Of a DNA stretch of 64,000 nucleotides, positions 54,369 to 64,000 are shown piece by piece. Source of the DNA: Bacillota bacterium (GTDB lineage: Bacteria; Bacillota; Bacilli; Paenibacillales; Paenibacillaceae); the NCBI GenBank assembly GCA_023391635.1, contig JAEWAQ010000078.1:1-64000 (forward strand). Direction: 5' to 3'. Positions within the stretch are counted from its first letter, which is position 1. Each line of letters opens with the position of its first letter. The notes under the pieces were generated by a model that worked only from the letters and a program-made list of their open reading frames with translations, had not been told where the DNA came from and did no database searches. The position numbers and the translations under genes are program-made.

Positions 54369-57300
54369 CTACCTGATACCGCGACTTGGAGTCGCCGACT
54401 TGACAGGCGTAGCTGAGCTTTCATTACCATTGCTATCCACTGCCGTAACTTTATAGTAGTGCGTCTTGCCGATAGCGGCTGTCGTATCCGTAAACGTCGT
54501 GCCGCTGACCTTGGCGCCGATCGTCACGAATGTGCCGTTCGCAGCGTCCGAGCGCCACACATTGTAGCCTGCCGCACCGCTGACCGCGCTCCAACTCAGC
54601 GTCACCCTCCCGCTGCTCGGCTCGGTGCCCGCCTGAAAATCCTTCGGTGTGGAAATGAGTAAAAGATTAGGGTTTATCGGTATGATTGGCGTAATGCTGT
54701 CGCGAAATCTGAGCAGCTCCGGCTTCGCCGACTGGATCAGGGAGTCCTCGCTTTCAAAACCCAGGTTATTAATCGCAGTCACCTTGTAGTAGTACGTTCT
54801 GCCATTTTCAACCGCTGTGTCTGTGAACGTCGTATCGCTAACCGAGGAACCAATCGTTGCATAAGTCCCGTCTGCAGCATTCGCACGCTTCACATGATAA
54901 CCTGTCGCGCCCTCAACCTGGCTCCAACTGAGAACGACTTCCCCGCTATGCGGCTCAGCGATGAAATTGCCAGGAGCGGGCGGTATGACCAATTGGACGG
55001 CCCAGGGGATTTCTGTTAGTATATCCGGGTTGAGCTTCAGACCGCCCTTATCCACAAATGCAAAATTGCTAATACCGCTCTCCCCATAACTATCCACGGC
55101 TGTGACAACGTAGAGATAGCTCTCATCGAACTTAGCGGTCGTATCGGTGAATGCAGGATCTGACAGGTTGGTGGCGATCGGTCTCAATCCGCCTCGTTCC
55201 TTGTCGCTTCGCTTCACGTTATACGTAATCCCGTTGTGTTCCATTTGAATCCCCAACGGGGTACTATTACCGACATAAACCATGCCGTCTAGGCGATCCC
55301 ATTGGAGCGCAACGCCCGATCCGTCTCTTGTTGCCTTCAGACCGGTAGGCCGTGGCGGAGGTATATCGACGATTTTAACCGGCAACACCTGGGTTGCTCC
55401 CTCACCATGTTGATTCACGGCAACAACTTGATAATAGTACGTTTTGCCTCTTGCGGTTGTCGTGTCCGTGTACGTGACGGCCTTAACGTTGGAACGCACC
55501 GTCTTGAACGGACCTCCCGAAGCATCCGCGCGCATCACCTTGTAGCTCGTTGCATCCTTGGCGGCACTCCAATTCAGTTGGACGTTGATGCGATCCGTGA
55601 TCGTTATGGCCAGCTTTGGCGGAACAATGATTTCACGAATGAGCTGGGCCTTCAAATTCCCAGGCGCCGGCGGCGGCGGACAGTGGAGCTGATCCTCAAA
55701 TAGCGGGTAATTCACGTTGATCAATGTTTTACTAAGTTTCCCTTCGGCTACCCATACATCATAACCAGCGATCACGTCCAGTTTGAGAAATGCGTCAACC
55801 CGGATCTCATCGCATCGCCCTTGTTCATAATAGCGATAAAAGCCTGCCTTGATTCCCGGATATAGCTCGAGGCCGGCATAAGCAATATCCAATAATGTCA
55901 GCGTCAATTGAACATCCGGACCTGCAGCAAGACTGGCATTCAAATTGGAATTCACATCAAGCGTCGCGGTGTTCGTCGTCTTGTCTATCGTTCGGAACCC
56001 CTGGCTCGACGAGAAGGAGAAGCCTTGCTCCAGATGAAATCGATCTTCGAATTTGATTTCGAGCGAAGCCTTGAAATCAGGCTCAATCTTCAAATAGAGC
56101 TGTCCTTTAATGAACACGCCAGTAAAGACTGGCACATAGTACGGCGTTGTCAAAGGAATGTATACGGGCTTGGTTATCGCTTTTTTCGCTCTTACATTCA
56201 CGTTCGTCGTGACATCCCCGGTTAATACCAACTTCGCATAGAAATCCAGATCCACATCGAACCAATCCACGTCAACATCAAGCCCGATATCCGCATCCAC
56301 GCCCAGGTTGCAAAAATTCATGCGCGCATCCATGGCAAATCCTTCGTAGCTCACGTTATCCATCTTGATCATGAAGCATGGCAGCTTCAGCGCCACAGCC
56401 TGTGTGGAAGCAAGCATCGCGGTTGAATCCGGTATGTCCGTAATAATTTGGATCGAAGGATCAGCCGGGGTGAGCAACCTGGGATCAATCGCCTCGGTCG
56501 TATGCACATCCAGCTTGGAAAATACTTCTCGCACTTTGGGAACAGTCGTCGTCACGACAAGCGCGCCATCTTCCTTGCGAACGGACACTACCTTCTTCGC
56601 AATGCCGCCGTAAAATTCATCATTCGGAGGCATGACGAACACATCGCCAACGTTCAATATCAAATTTGGATCGTCGATCACCCATGTCGTGTCGTCTTTT
56701 CTTGAATACTTTTTGCTTGTGCTCATCTTCACTTCCGGCAAAAATTCGACGATTTTACGCGTATCTCCCGTATTTGGCGATGACGGTTGCTCCGGTGAAT
56801 AATGAAGCGCGCGCACGGCCATAGAGACGGCTTCCGCCCGGGTGGATTTATTGCCGCCTTTGAACGTGCCATCCGGATATCCGCTAATAATTCCCGTCCT
56901 TAGTGCCGCTTCAATCAGATCGCGATGGCTCTTGATATCTCCCTGGTCCTTCAATTCGCCAAGCATCTTCTCTTGCGTCTGCGGCGTAAGCTGAAGCGCT
57001 CTGACAATCCAGACCGCCATCTCTTGGCGCGTAATCGGCTGGCTTGGTTTGAAGCCGTCCGAATATTCTCCGACAATCAGAATGCCCTGCTTTACTCCCG
57101 CAGCGATGAAGGGGGCAGACCAACGTTTCTGCTCAACATCGCGAAATGGAACCTCCCTGGAATCGGTCGGAAGTTTTCTTAAATCAACGAGAATTTTCAG
57201 AAACTGTTCCCGCGTTACTTCGCCATTAGGCCGAAAGGTTCCATCCTCGAAGCCCGATACAATGTTTTGTGTCGCAAGCTCCATAATGCCTTCGTACGCC

Positions 57301-57452
57301 CAATGAGACTGAATGTCCTTGAAAGCAACAGTTTGTGCTTTGCCTTGGTTGCCGCTTTCTGCAGCTTCGGCAGCATACGGGGTGGACATGCTGAACACCA
57401 TTAGGAAAATAGACAACCAGAGGATAACTTTGCTGAATTTCAATCTTCGCAA
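54369..57452 (-). CDS. SLH-domain protein with beta-rich module and four FN3 domains (1027 aa)
   Basis: An exported protein. A signal peptide (VILWLSIFLMVFSMSTPYAA) is followed by three SLH domains (about 40-217; FKDIQSHWAYEGIMELATQ, FRPNGEVTREQFLKILVDL). A small domain, GDVFVMPPNDEFYGGIAKKV, is near 265-320. A long beta-rich module follows near 350-595 (IGLDVDVDWFDVDLDFYAKL ... GIKAGFYRYYEQG). Four FN3-like domains then run from about 600 to 1025, with VKRANAADGTYATIGSSVSD and TAAIGKTHYYKVTAVDSNGN. The start is a TTG with GAAGGGTGAG upstream. The beta-rich module resembles the centre of the neighbouring giant protein. The likely role is a wall-anchored binding protein; the ligand is unknown. 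Confidence 0.88.
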   Translation of the reverse strand: MRRLKFSKVILWLSIFLMVFSMSTPYAAEAAESGNQGKAQTVAFKDIQSHWAYEGIMELATQNIVSGFEDGTFRPNGEVTREQFLKILVDLRKLPTDSREVPFRDVEQKRWSAPFIAAGVKQGILIVGEYSDGFKPSQPITRQEMAVWIVRALQLTPQTQEKMLGELKDQGDIKSHRDLIEAALRTGIISGYPDGTFKGGNKSTRAEAVSMAVRALHYSPEQPSSPNTGDTRKIVEFLPEVKMSTSKKYSRKDDTTWVIDDPNLILNVGDVFVMPPNDEFYGGIAKKVVSVRKEDGALVVTTTVPKVREVFSKLDVHTTEAIDPRLLTPADPSIQIITDIPDSTAMLASTQAVALKLPCFMIKMDNVSYEGFAMDARMNFCNLGVDADIGLDVDVDWFDVDLDFYAKLVLTGDVTTNVNVRAKKAITKPVYIPLTTPYYVPVFTGVFIKGQLYLKIEPDFKASLEIKFEDRFHLEQGFSFSSSQGFRTIDKTTNTATLDVNSNLNASLAAGPDVQLTLTLLDIAYAGLELYPGIKAGFYRYYEQGRCDEIRVDAFLKLDVIAGYDVWVAEGKLSKTLINVNYPLFEDQLHCPPPPAPGNLKAQLIREIIVPPKLAITITDRINVQLNWSAAKDATSYKVMRADASGGPFKTVRSNVKAVTYTDTTTARGKTYYYQVVAVNQHGEGATQVLPVKIVDIPPPRPTGLKATRDGSGVALQWDRLDGMVYVGNSTPLGIQMEHNGITYNVKRSDKERGGLRPIATNLSDPAFTDTTAKFDESYLYVVTAVDSYGESGISNFAFVDKGGLKLNPDILTEIPWAVQLVIPPAPGNFIAEPHSGEVVLSWSQVEGATGYHVKRANAADGTYATIGSSVSDTTFTDTAVENGRTYYYKVTAINNLGFESEDSLIQSAKPELLRFRDSITPIIPINPNLLLISTPKDFQAGTEPSSGRVTLSWSAVSGAAGYNVWRSDAANGTFVTIGAKVSGTTFTDTTAAIGKTHYYKVTAVDSNGNESSATPVKSATPSRGIR

Positions 57453-57603
57453 AATTTCTCACCCTTCCCGACAGTTGATCAATATCAACATAACACTGAA
57501 CGTAAGGGTGGCGATATTATCCGATAGTGGCAATTCGGTATTAGTAGCGTATCAGGCGCCTCGATCGCATACGCCAAAACATGGCCCATGCCGAACTCAC
57601 GGC

Positions 57604-57637
57604 AGAACAGCCTGCTCCGATAGGAGCAGGCTGTTCT
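57604..57637. terminator. Perfect 15-bp hairpin with GATA loop
   Basis: agaacagcctgctcc and ggagcaggctgttct enclose gata. It lies 21 bases after the stop of the giant InlB-repeat gene on the minus strand. There is no T-run on the minus side. It probably acts as terminator or 3'-end stabiliser. Confidence 0.6.
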
Positions 57638-57658
57638 GCTAGTTTGATCTGTTTAAGG

Positions 57659-60600
57659 TTAATGCAAGTCCGGATCATACTTCATCACAATCTCTTTAGC
57701 ACCAAAGACGGGGTTGGCACCTGGACGAATAATATAATTCACATAGATGTTGTCGTTCCTGTCTGAGGTGATCTCTAACCACCCAATTTCGCCTGCGTCA
57801 GCTGCGGAGATGCCGGCATGCTCTACGACGCTCCAGGTATTGTTATCGTATTTCATCACCGTCACCCTGTTGCCGAGTGAAGAATCCAGATAAGCAACGT
57901 AAGGATTACCCTGGCTGTCGAAGGTGATATCCACGTTGGATATCCCGCCATGCGTTATGATCGGGAAGTCAGCAGTGCCTACAGGCACCCAAGCATTGCC
58001 CACATAATTCAACACGGTCACCTTGTTATCTTTCGAATTTACAATATAAGGAACGCCGCTCGGATCAAGCTTGAATGATACTCCACGACGCCCGGCTGGA
58101 GCTGGGGGATTAAGAGATGTCTCGGTGCCAAAATTCACACCCTCGTATTTCACCGCGGCGGCAGCTGGAGCTCCGTTAATAACGTCGTACGTATAGTATA
58201 GATAAAGAGTGTCTTCGCCTTGGGCGTTGTCGCCAATTGCGACAGCCAAATTGTTAGAATACCCCACAAACATGCTATCTATGCTTTCCCACTGGCCATC
58301 CTTTAACCTCATCACGTATATGGTGTGATAGGTCGTAATGGCATCTTTATAAGCCAAATAAGGAGTGTCATTCTTATCGAACACAATCGAGGGTTCAGAT
58401 CCGAAATGCGTTATCTTACCGCCTACGGGTTCCCAAGCACCCCCGTTATATCGATACACCACGGTTTCCCAGGATGTACCAACACGAGCAACATAAGCAA
58501 CATAAAGCATGTCCCGGCTGTCTATGGCGAGCGTTACTTCTACTGAACTATTCCAGGCCTCAGGGAAGGTATCCGGACCGCCAACGATCTGCCACTCGTC
58601 TGTCGCTTCCACGTATTTCTTCACGAATACCTGATTATTCTGGGTCATTACAGCAACATAAGGAGTGCCATGGCTGTCGGCAACGACTTTGGACTGTTTG
58701 CTCACACCCGTCTCTATCGTATCGCCCAGCTCCAGCCACGAGGTCATCGTCCACTTCGCGTACAGGGTAATATCTTCGGTCACCGCTGCCGAGAAGTCAT
58801 AGACGTTCTCCAACTCTTCATCGCTGTACCAACCGCCGAATCGATACCCCACCCACTTCGGTGTAGTAGGTGCCACTGCTCGTTCGCCAGGAACTACCGT
58901 CTGGCTCGCCACGGCTGGACCGCCGTTGGTTTCGAAGCTCACCGTGAAGCTGTTAAAGGACCACTTCGCGTACAAAGTGAGGCTGCCCGTCACCGGTGTC
59001 GTGAAGCTATAGGCTTCATTCAGACCGGCGTCGATATACCAACCGCCGAACGTGTGACCGTCCTTCGTCGGTGCTTCAGGTGCCGTAGCATTGCCGCCAT
59101 TTGCCACCGTCTGGTCAGCCACCGAAGAGCCGCCGTTGCTGTTGAAGCTCACCGTGTGGACGGCCGTCCACTTCGCGTACAGTGTGATGCTAGACCTCAC
59201 CTGCGTCGAGAAGCTGTAGGCTGTAGTCAGACTGGCGTCGCTGTACCAACCGACGAACGTGTACCCGTTCCTAGTCGGTGCGGCAGGCATCGTAGCAGTG
59301 CCGTCATAAACCACCGTCTGGTTAGCCACCGTCGACCCGCCGTTACTGTTGAAGATCACCGTGTAGCTGTTCATCGTCCACTTCGCGTATAGCGTAAGGT
59401 TAGCCATGATCGGTGTCGTCGAGAAGTTGAATCGGCTCGCGCTCGTCAATGCGCTGTCGGTGTACCAACCTTCGAACGTATGGCCGATCAGCGTCGGTAC
59501 GCCAGGTGCCGTAGCCACGGATCCTTCCACCACCGTCAGATTATCCACTATCGTGCCGCCATTACTATTGAAGCTCACCGTGTAGTAGATCTTCGGAGCA
59601 ACCGTCCACTTCGCATACAAGATAAGGTCAGCCGTTACCGTCTCTGCCTCGAAGTCATAAGCGACCGTCAAGCTGCTGTCTCTGTACCAACCGCCGAACA
59701 CATAGCCTTCCTTCGTCGGCGCGCCAGGTGCCGTAGCCTTGTCTCCTTCGTTTACCTTCTGGTCAGTCACTGCCGACCCTTCGTCACTGTCGAAGCTCAC
59801 CGTGTAGCTGCGCAGCCACTTCGCGTACAACGTGAGATCTGCCGTCACCTGCGACGAGAAGTCGTAGGCGGTCGTCAGAGTGCCATCGCTGTACCAGCCG
59901 CCGAACACCAGATCGTCCTTCGTCGGTTCAGCCGGCTTACTTGCCTGGGAGCCGTAACCTACCGTCTGGCTAGTCACCGCCGACCCGCCGTTGCTGATGA
60001 AGCTGACCGTGTGGGTGTTCAGCGTCCACTCGGCGGTGAACTCGACAGCCTGGGCGGGCATCGTTGTCAGAGCGGGCGACCATCCCGTGAAGGCATGCCC
60101 CTGCCAAGTCGGAGCGCCAAGGTATAGCTCCGTCGTTGCCCCGAACGGTACGTTAACAACCTTAGTCGCTTCGCCGGAGCCATTGTAATTGATCGTCATG
60201 GCGTAGTTATTGCGCTTGTAGTACAGCTTCAGGACCGTTGTGCCTTTGCCCGCGATCAGGGCCTCCGTCACCGTTCCCGGAACATTGCTGTCGAACGTAA
60301 AGCCCTCATAGGTTTTGGTCGGATTTGTGAGCTTTGCCATGGTATCGGTTGTACCGCTATAGGATTCCGTATCCGCAACCGTATAAGTGTCGCTTCCGAT
60401 ATTTTGCAGCAAGTATACGACCTGGTAAGGCGTGTCTTCTTTCGCCGTCCACTGCGCGGTATAAGCGGTGTCCGCAGCCGGCATCGTACTTGGAATATTC
60501 GGCGACCAGCGGGCGAACGTATATCCCGGTCTTGTCGGCATCGGTATACGAGCAGCGATGTTCTTGCCGACCGCTTCCGTTAACGAGCTTGCAGGTGCCC

Positions 60601-63600
60601 CTGCATAAGCCCAATCGAAGGTCATCGTTCGATTCATCGGGTAGTAATCAATCCTGACGACCGTCGAGCCGTCTCCCTTGATCGACACACCTTTTACCGT
60701 ACCTGTCGCATAGCCTTGGTCCTTGAACCTGTCGGAGGTGATCCGAATCTCCGTGCCGGTTGTACCGGTCAAAGTCTCCGTAACCACAGGCGACGTCGAT
60801 GTCTTGGTGTTCGGGTCGATCAAATAATGCTGAACGGTATACGGTGTATTCGTGTTCGGGATCCAGCGCGCATACAGATGCCAATCCGCTGCAGGCATGC
60901 GGCTTGGAATGGTCGCCTTCGAGCCGCCGGATTCAGTCCAGTACCAGCTGTCAAAGGTGTAGCCCGGATTTGCCGGCGTTTCTACGCTGATCTCCGTGTT
61001 ATACGGGGCGGCGACAATCTGGGTCATACCGCCGTTCTGCGGATGCAATTGGAAAACATAGTCACCCGTTCTGGCCAACCAATTCAGCGGGATCTTGCGC
61101 GTAAGCGAATCTGACGTGTACGACAGCGGCGCCCCCTTCCAGGTGATGACCAGGTTGCCCTCGCTCACCTGAATGTCCTTGTTTACCACTTCGATCTTCC
61201 CGGTATGCGCCACGTACCTGAAATTTCGGTTATCCACCTGGATATCGAATCTCGAGCGGTCATACACCTGGGTATTCATCTCGCCTGTCTTCAAGTCGAA
61301 CGTACTCATCGTGAGCAGCGTCTGCGGCAAAGAGATGGATGACGCGGAACCCGCCAAGTTCACTGTAGGCGCCTCATCCTGCGAATAGGCAAAGTCGAAA
61401 ACATGCTGCTGCTCCCCTACCGTGTATAGCGGCCATGTATTCTCGTAAATGGGCACGCTGGCCGAGAGCAATCCATCGCCCAATTGAGCGCCTACTGCAC
61501 TCTCCAAATAGATGCCGATCTCTACCAACAGAGCACCTAAGGACCGGGAGGTCTGCACCCCATTCAATTGCTTCTTCTGATAGTAGAAGTACCCCCACAG
61601 ATTCACATAAGCGCCGGGTTCTATGGACAGCCCGATACTATTTAAATCGACGCTTCCAATCCCTGCTTTAAGCTCCAAATTGATGCCCGCCCGCAATCCG
61701 AGCGTCCCCATGACGTAGAAGGTGAACTGGTAATTGCCGTCACCCGGCAAGCTGACGGTGCCGCTGCTGCCAGTGAAACTAAGCACGCGCAGGGTAGCCG
61801 AGTAGCGCTTGGCAGTCGTATAGTTGAAATCAGCACCGATCGTCAGGTTCACATTGGCTTTGACAACGAACTCTGCCGTAAAGTTGACTTCAATAATACC
61901 AAACGCCACGCGCTGGCTCTTATCTACGAGCTCTTTCTTGATTAACGGAACCCAATCCGTCTCGTTCTCCATCATCTCTTGATACTGCGCCCTCAAGGAC
62001 GCCTCGTCTACTCCGGTATCTTGCACTCCCTCAATTAACGCTTGAATTTCCGTCGTGATGTCACGCACCTTGCCTAGCATGCCGCCAGTAGCTGCTTTAT
62101 CCCAGTCATCCAGCGCATCCTGCAACTTATCGTGTTCAACGGTAGCGATCTTCGCCGTTATATTGATCCCGGTATAGGTATAGGCATCCAGATTCGCGGT
62201 GACCACATAATCATCTATGACAGGGAAAATCGGGATATCACCAAACAAAGTAGATATGGTATACCAATGCCATTTCGTATCTGAATCAACGCCGAGATCC
62301 AAGCTCATCTCCTGAACAAAGGTACCGGTCATATGGATGACGAGGTCGCTATCTTCATTAATATTCACGACAATATCGGCGCCCACTTGCAAGGTAGCGC
62401 TCACGCCGGAGGTTCGGCCGTTAATGTTCTTCAGCTTCGTTCCGAGCGAAGCAACGACGGTCAGATTCTCCACGCTTACCCGACTGCCGATGCCCGAAGC
62501 CAGGAAGGAAGGGGCCTTGACCTTCTGGATCTTCTGGAACTCCTTCGTCTCCATGGCCAGGGTGCTCAGATAGTTCGCGGCTTGATCGACGAATCCGCTG
62601 GCTATCGCTTGCTGCTCGATTTGCGCTTCGAGATGCGCGATTTGCTCATCTGACAACAGCACGTCGCCGCTAATCGCTTGTTTCTGATAGATGTTGAACG
62701 AATTCGCGATGTCTTCTACCGTAGCAACGGTATACGTAATAATATCCATCTCTGCCGCAGACGTAATCGAGGTGATGCGCCCGTAACCGACGGTCCTTAA
62801 ATCTTCTTCGCCGAAATCACCTTCATAAAACCCGATAAAGTCGCCCACATCCACCGTAGTCAGCTCATCTAAGCCGAGTGGCGCATACAGACTGTCGCTG
62901 TAGTTCATCGCGGTGTGCGCTACCGTGATGGAGTTGTTACTGGGGTCTCCATCCGTATCCGCTTCTACGCTCACAGGCAGAACATCCGGCTTGAACAACA
63001 CTTGCTTGACATCCGCGTTACCAAAGGTGTAGGTGTTGCCGTTAATTGCCGTGATCTTTACATAGGCGATATCTCCGTCGTCGGCGCCGGTTGTTGCTAC
63101 CGTGCGCAGATCGGGACGAACCCCTTCATAGATGGCGACGGCATCGCCAACTTGAATCACCGTGCCTCCGGAATAGGTGAACGTTCCGCCGCTCGCATTC
63201 GCCGCGGCCAGACCGGTATCGCTGCCGCCCACCGTCGCCCGGACCACCGGAATCGCGGGCGAACCCACATCCGCGCCATCCAGCATCATATCCGTGACAT
63301 CCGCGAAGCGCAGATAGATCATGTTCGGATTGAGCGAGATACTCATGGCTTCTTGCTTGGCGACGCTAAAAACATAGATGCTCGTCGTCGCGTCTTGACC
63401 TTGGAAAGACAGGTTGTCGTCTGTCAACGTAAGTTGATAAGTGTTGCCTTCTTCGAACCGACCGTCTTCGGCTGCAGACGCTACCGTGAAGAGACCGTTC
63501 GCACCGGTGACGGTAATCCCCGCGGAGTCGGGATTCGCGATGTCGTCGAATTTCATGCCTGCTTGTACCTCGGATGCCGTCAGGCTGCCGGTCTCATCAT

Positions 63601-64000
63601 ATACAGCGATGGTGAAGTCCGGCGCGACATCCAGTGCCGAGTAGCTGGGAATACTCTGTACGGCATTACTAACGTTATCCATATATTTTGCATACAACTT
63701 CATATCTGCGGTAACGGTACTGCCACTCGCGAAGATGAGCGACAAATCGCTGTCCCTGAACCAACCTTGAAAAATATACCCTTCTTTCACGGGGGCAGGC
63801 AGATTGCTCAGCGCTTCCCCTTCCATTACGGTCCGAGCAGCGACCGCCGATCCACCGTTACTGTCGAAGCTCACCGTGTAGTTGGCCATCCACTTCGCGT
63901 ACAACGTCCTATTTCCCGTCACCGTTGTCGTGAAGCTATAGGAGATTGTCAATTTGCTGTCGCTGTACCACCCACCGAACGTGTAACCTGTCTTTGTCGG
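57659..64000 (-). CDS. Giant InlB-repeat / beta-propeller surface protein, 5' end outside the window
   Basis: At least 2113 residues; the frame is open at 64000 and begins inside a repeat (GYTFGGWYSDSK), so the start and any signal or SLH domains lie beyond the edge. Two InlB B-repeats (Flg_new type) come first, then an Ig-like stretch. Two small VGD.....YEG domains follow, then a long beta-rich module (VKANVNLTIGADFNYTTAKR ... SIEPGAYVNLWGYFYYQ). Next are MucBP-like segments (TPYTVQHYLIDPNTKTSTSP) and six further InlB B-repeats. The last roughly 355 residues form a putative seven-bladed propeller with recurring PYVAYLDSS...VTVMKYDNN.W. No LRRs are visible, so it is not an internalin. A surface adhesin or carbohydrate-binding protein is likely. 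Confidence 0.87.
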   Translation of the reverse strand, partial: PTKTGYTFGGWYSDSKLTISYSFTTTVTGNRTLYAKWMANYTVSFDSNGGSAVAARTVMEGEALSNLPAPVKEGYIFQGWFRDSDLSLIFASGSTVTADMKLYAKYMDNVSNAVQSIPSYSALDVAPDFTIAVYDETGSLTASEVQAGMKFDDIANPDSAGITVTGANGLFTVASAAEDGRFEEGNTYQLTLTDDNLSFQGQDATTSIYVFSVAKQEAMSISLNPNMIYLRFADVTDMMLDGADVGSPAIPVVRATVGGSDTGLAAANASGGTFTYSGGTVIQVGDAVAIYEGVRPDLRTVATTGADDGDIAYVKITAINGNTYTFGNADVKQVLFKPDVLPVSVEADTDGDPSNNSITVAHTAMNYSDSLYAPLGLDELTTVDVGDFIGFYEGDFGEEDLRTVGYGRITSITSAAEMDIITYTVATVEDIANSFNIYQKQAISGDVLLSDEQIAHLEAQIEQQAIASGFVDQAANYLSTLAMETKEFQKIQKVKAPSFLASGIGSRVSVENLTVVASLGTKLKNINGRTSGVSATLQVGADIVVNINEDSDLVIHMTGTFVQEMSLDLGVDSDTKWHWYTISTLFGDIPIFPVIDDYVVTANLDAYTYTGINITAKIATVEHDKLQDALDDWDKAATGGMLGKVRDITTEIQALIEGVQDTGVDEASLRAQYQEMMENETDWVPLIKKELVDKSQRVAFGIIEVNFTAEFVVKANVNLTIGADFNYTTAKRYSATLRVLSFTGSSGTVSLPGDGNYQFTFYVMGTLGLRAGINLELKAGIGSVDLNSIGLSIEPGAYVNLWGYFYYQKKQLNGVQTSRSLGALLVEIGIYLESAVGAQLGDGLLSASVPIYENTWPLYTVGEQQHVFDFAYSQDEAPTVNLAGSASSISLPQTLLTMSTFDLKTGEMNTQVYDRSRFDIQVDNRNFRYVAHTGKIEVVNKDIQVSEGNLVITWKGAPLSYTSDSLTRKIPLNWLARTGDYVFQLHPQNGGMTQIVAAPYNTEISVETPANPGYTFDSWYWTESGGSKATIPSRMPAADWHLYARWIPNTNTPYTVQHYLIDPNTKTSTSPVVTETLTGTTGTEIRITSDRFKDQGYATGTVKGVSIKGDGSTVVRIDYYPMNRTMTFDWAYAGAPASSLTEAVGKNIAARIPMPTRPGYTFARWSPNIPSTMPAADTAYTAQWTAKEDTPYQVVYLLQNIGSDTYTVADTESYSGTTDTMAKLTNPTKTYEGFTFDSNVPGTVTEALIAGKGTTVLKLYYKRNNYAMTINYNGSGEATKVVNVPFGATTELYLGAPTWQGHAFTGWSPALTTMPAQAVEFTAEWTLNTHTVSFISNGGSAVTSQTVGYGSQASKPAEPTKDDLVFGGWYSDGTLTTAYDFSSQVTADLTLYAKWLRSYTVSFDSDEGSAVTDQKVNEGDKATAPGAPTKEGYVFGGWYRDSSLTVAYDFEAETVTADLILYAKWTVAPKIYYTVSFNSNGGTIVDNLTVVEGSVATAPGVPTLIGHTFEGWYTDSALTSASRFNFSTTPIMANLTLYAKWTMNSYTVIFNSNGGSTVANQTVVYDGTATMPAAPTRNGYTFVGWYSDASLTTAYSFSTQVRSSITLYAKWTAVHTVSFNSNGGSSVADQTVANGGNATAPEAPTKDGHTFGGWYIDAGLNEAYSFTTPVTGSLTLYAKWSFNSFTVSFETNGGPAVASQTVVPGERAVAPTTPKWVGYRFGGWYSDEELENVYDFSAAVTEDITLYAKWTMTSWLELGDTIETGVSKQSKVVADSHGTPYVAVMTQNNQVFVKKYVEATDEWQIVGGPDTFPEAWNSSVEVTLAIDSRDMLYVAYVARVGTSWETVVYRYNGGAWEPVGGKITHFGSEPSIVFDKNDTPYLAYKDAITTYHTIYVMRLKDGQWESIDSMFVGYSNNLAVAIGDNAQGEDTLYLYYTYDVINGAPAAAAVKYEGVNFGTETSLNPPAPAGRRGVSFKLDPSGVPYIVNSKDNKVTVLNYVGNAWVPVGTADFPIITHGGISNVDITFDSQGNPYVAYLDSSLGNRVTVMKYDNNTWSVVEHAGISAADAGEIGWLEITSDRNDNIYVNYIIRPGANPVFGAKEIVMKYDPDLH
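58745..60015 (-). repeat. Six InlB B-repeat coding units
   Basis: Each unit of about 70 codons encodes YTVSFNSNGGS.V..QTV, a GYTFGGWYSD segment and LTLYAKW. At least two more copies lie at 63660-64000 at the other end of the same gene. Confidence 0.88.

Noticed and set aside
57659..64000. Internalin
   Set aside because: InlB B-repeats are present, but no leucine-rich repeats or LPXTG motif are seen in the part within the window.

Overview
The window looks like a chromosomal segment of a Paenibacillus-type Gram-positive bacterium. The grounds are repeated YesM/YesN-style two-component pairs, a CUT1 sugar transporter with no ATPase gene beside it, several large secreted proteins with SLH anchoring domains, strong AGGAGG-type ribosome sites, frequent GTG/TTG starts and moderately high GC. 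No rRNA, tRNA, CRISPR array, prophage or intact insertion sequence was recognised.

Positions 210-16946 form a polysaccharide-utilisation region. A YesM/YesN pair (14613-11375) lies upstream of a solute-binding lipoprotein, two permeases and a 1407-residue secreted protein whose N-terminus resembles BNR_4 / PL24-type lyases. A second regulator/kinase pair follows (3589-210). A GH99/WbsX-like enzyme and a divergent AraC regulator sit at the other end. The likely logic is: sense a sugar or oligosaccharide at the membrane, switch on the AraC-type response regulator, cut the polymer outside, and import the pieces through a CUT1 transporter that borrows a shared ATPase.

Positions 16943-27673 hold housekeeping and envelope genes: a small membrane protein, an SLC13-type carrier, an LspA-like peptidase, a decayed paralogue of a large tandem-kinase sensor followed by the intact sensor, and an xpaC-telA-lemA-TPM operon with an unusual pair of overlapping inverted repeats in its leader.

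Positions 27955-64000 are a cell-surface region. Four complete SLH-domain proteins (2505, 535, 1606 and 1027 aa) and one giant InlB-repeat/beta-propeller protein cut by the window edge surround a divergent exopolysaccharide or surface-glycan cluster. That cluster has an initiating sugar-phosphate transferase, five other glycosyltransferases and a Wzy-like polymerase, with a second Wzy-like/TPR protein nearby. A reasonable inference is that the glycan decorates, or is co-displayed with, the SLH proteins. The most unusual items are the roughly 1040-residue helical-repeat tail of the 2505-aa protein, a beta-rich module shared by the two proteins at the right end, and an unannotated 49-residue membrane peptide preceded by a triple TTCCnGGAA array.
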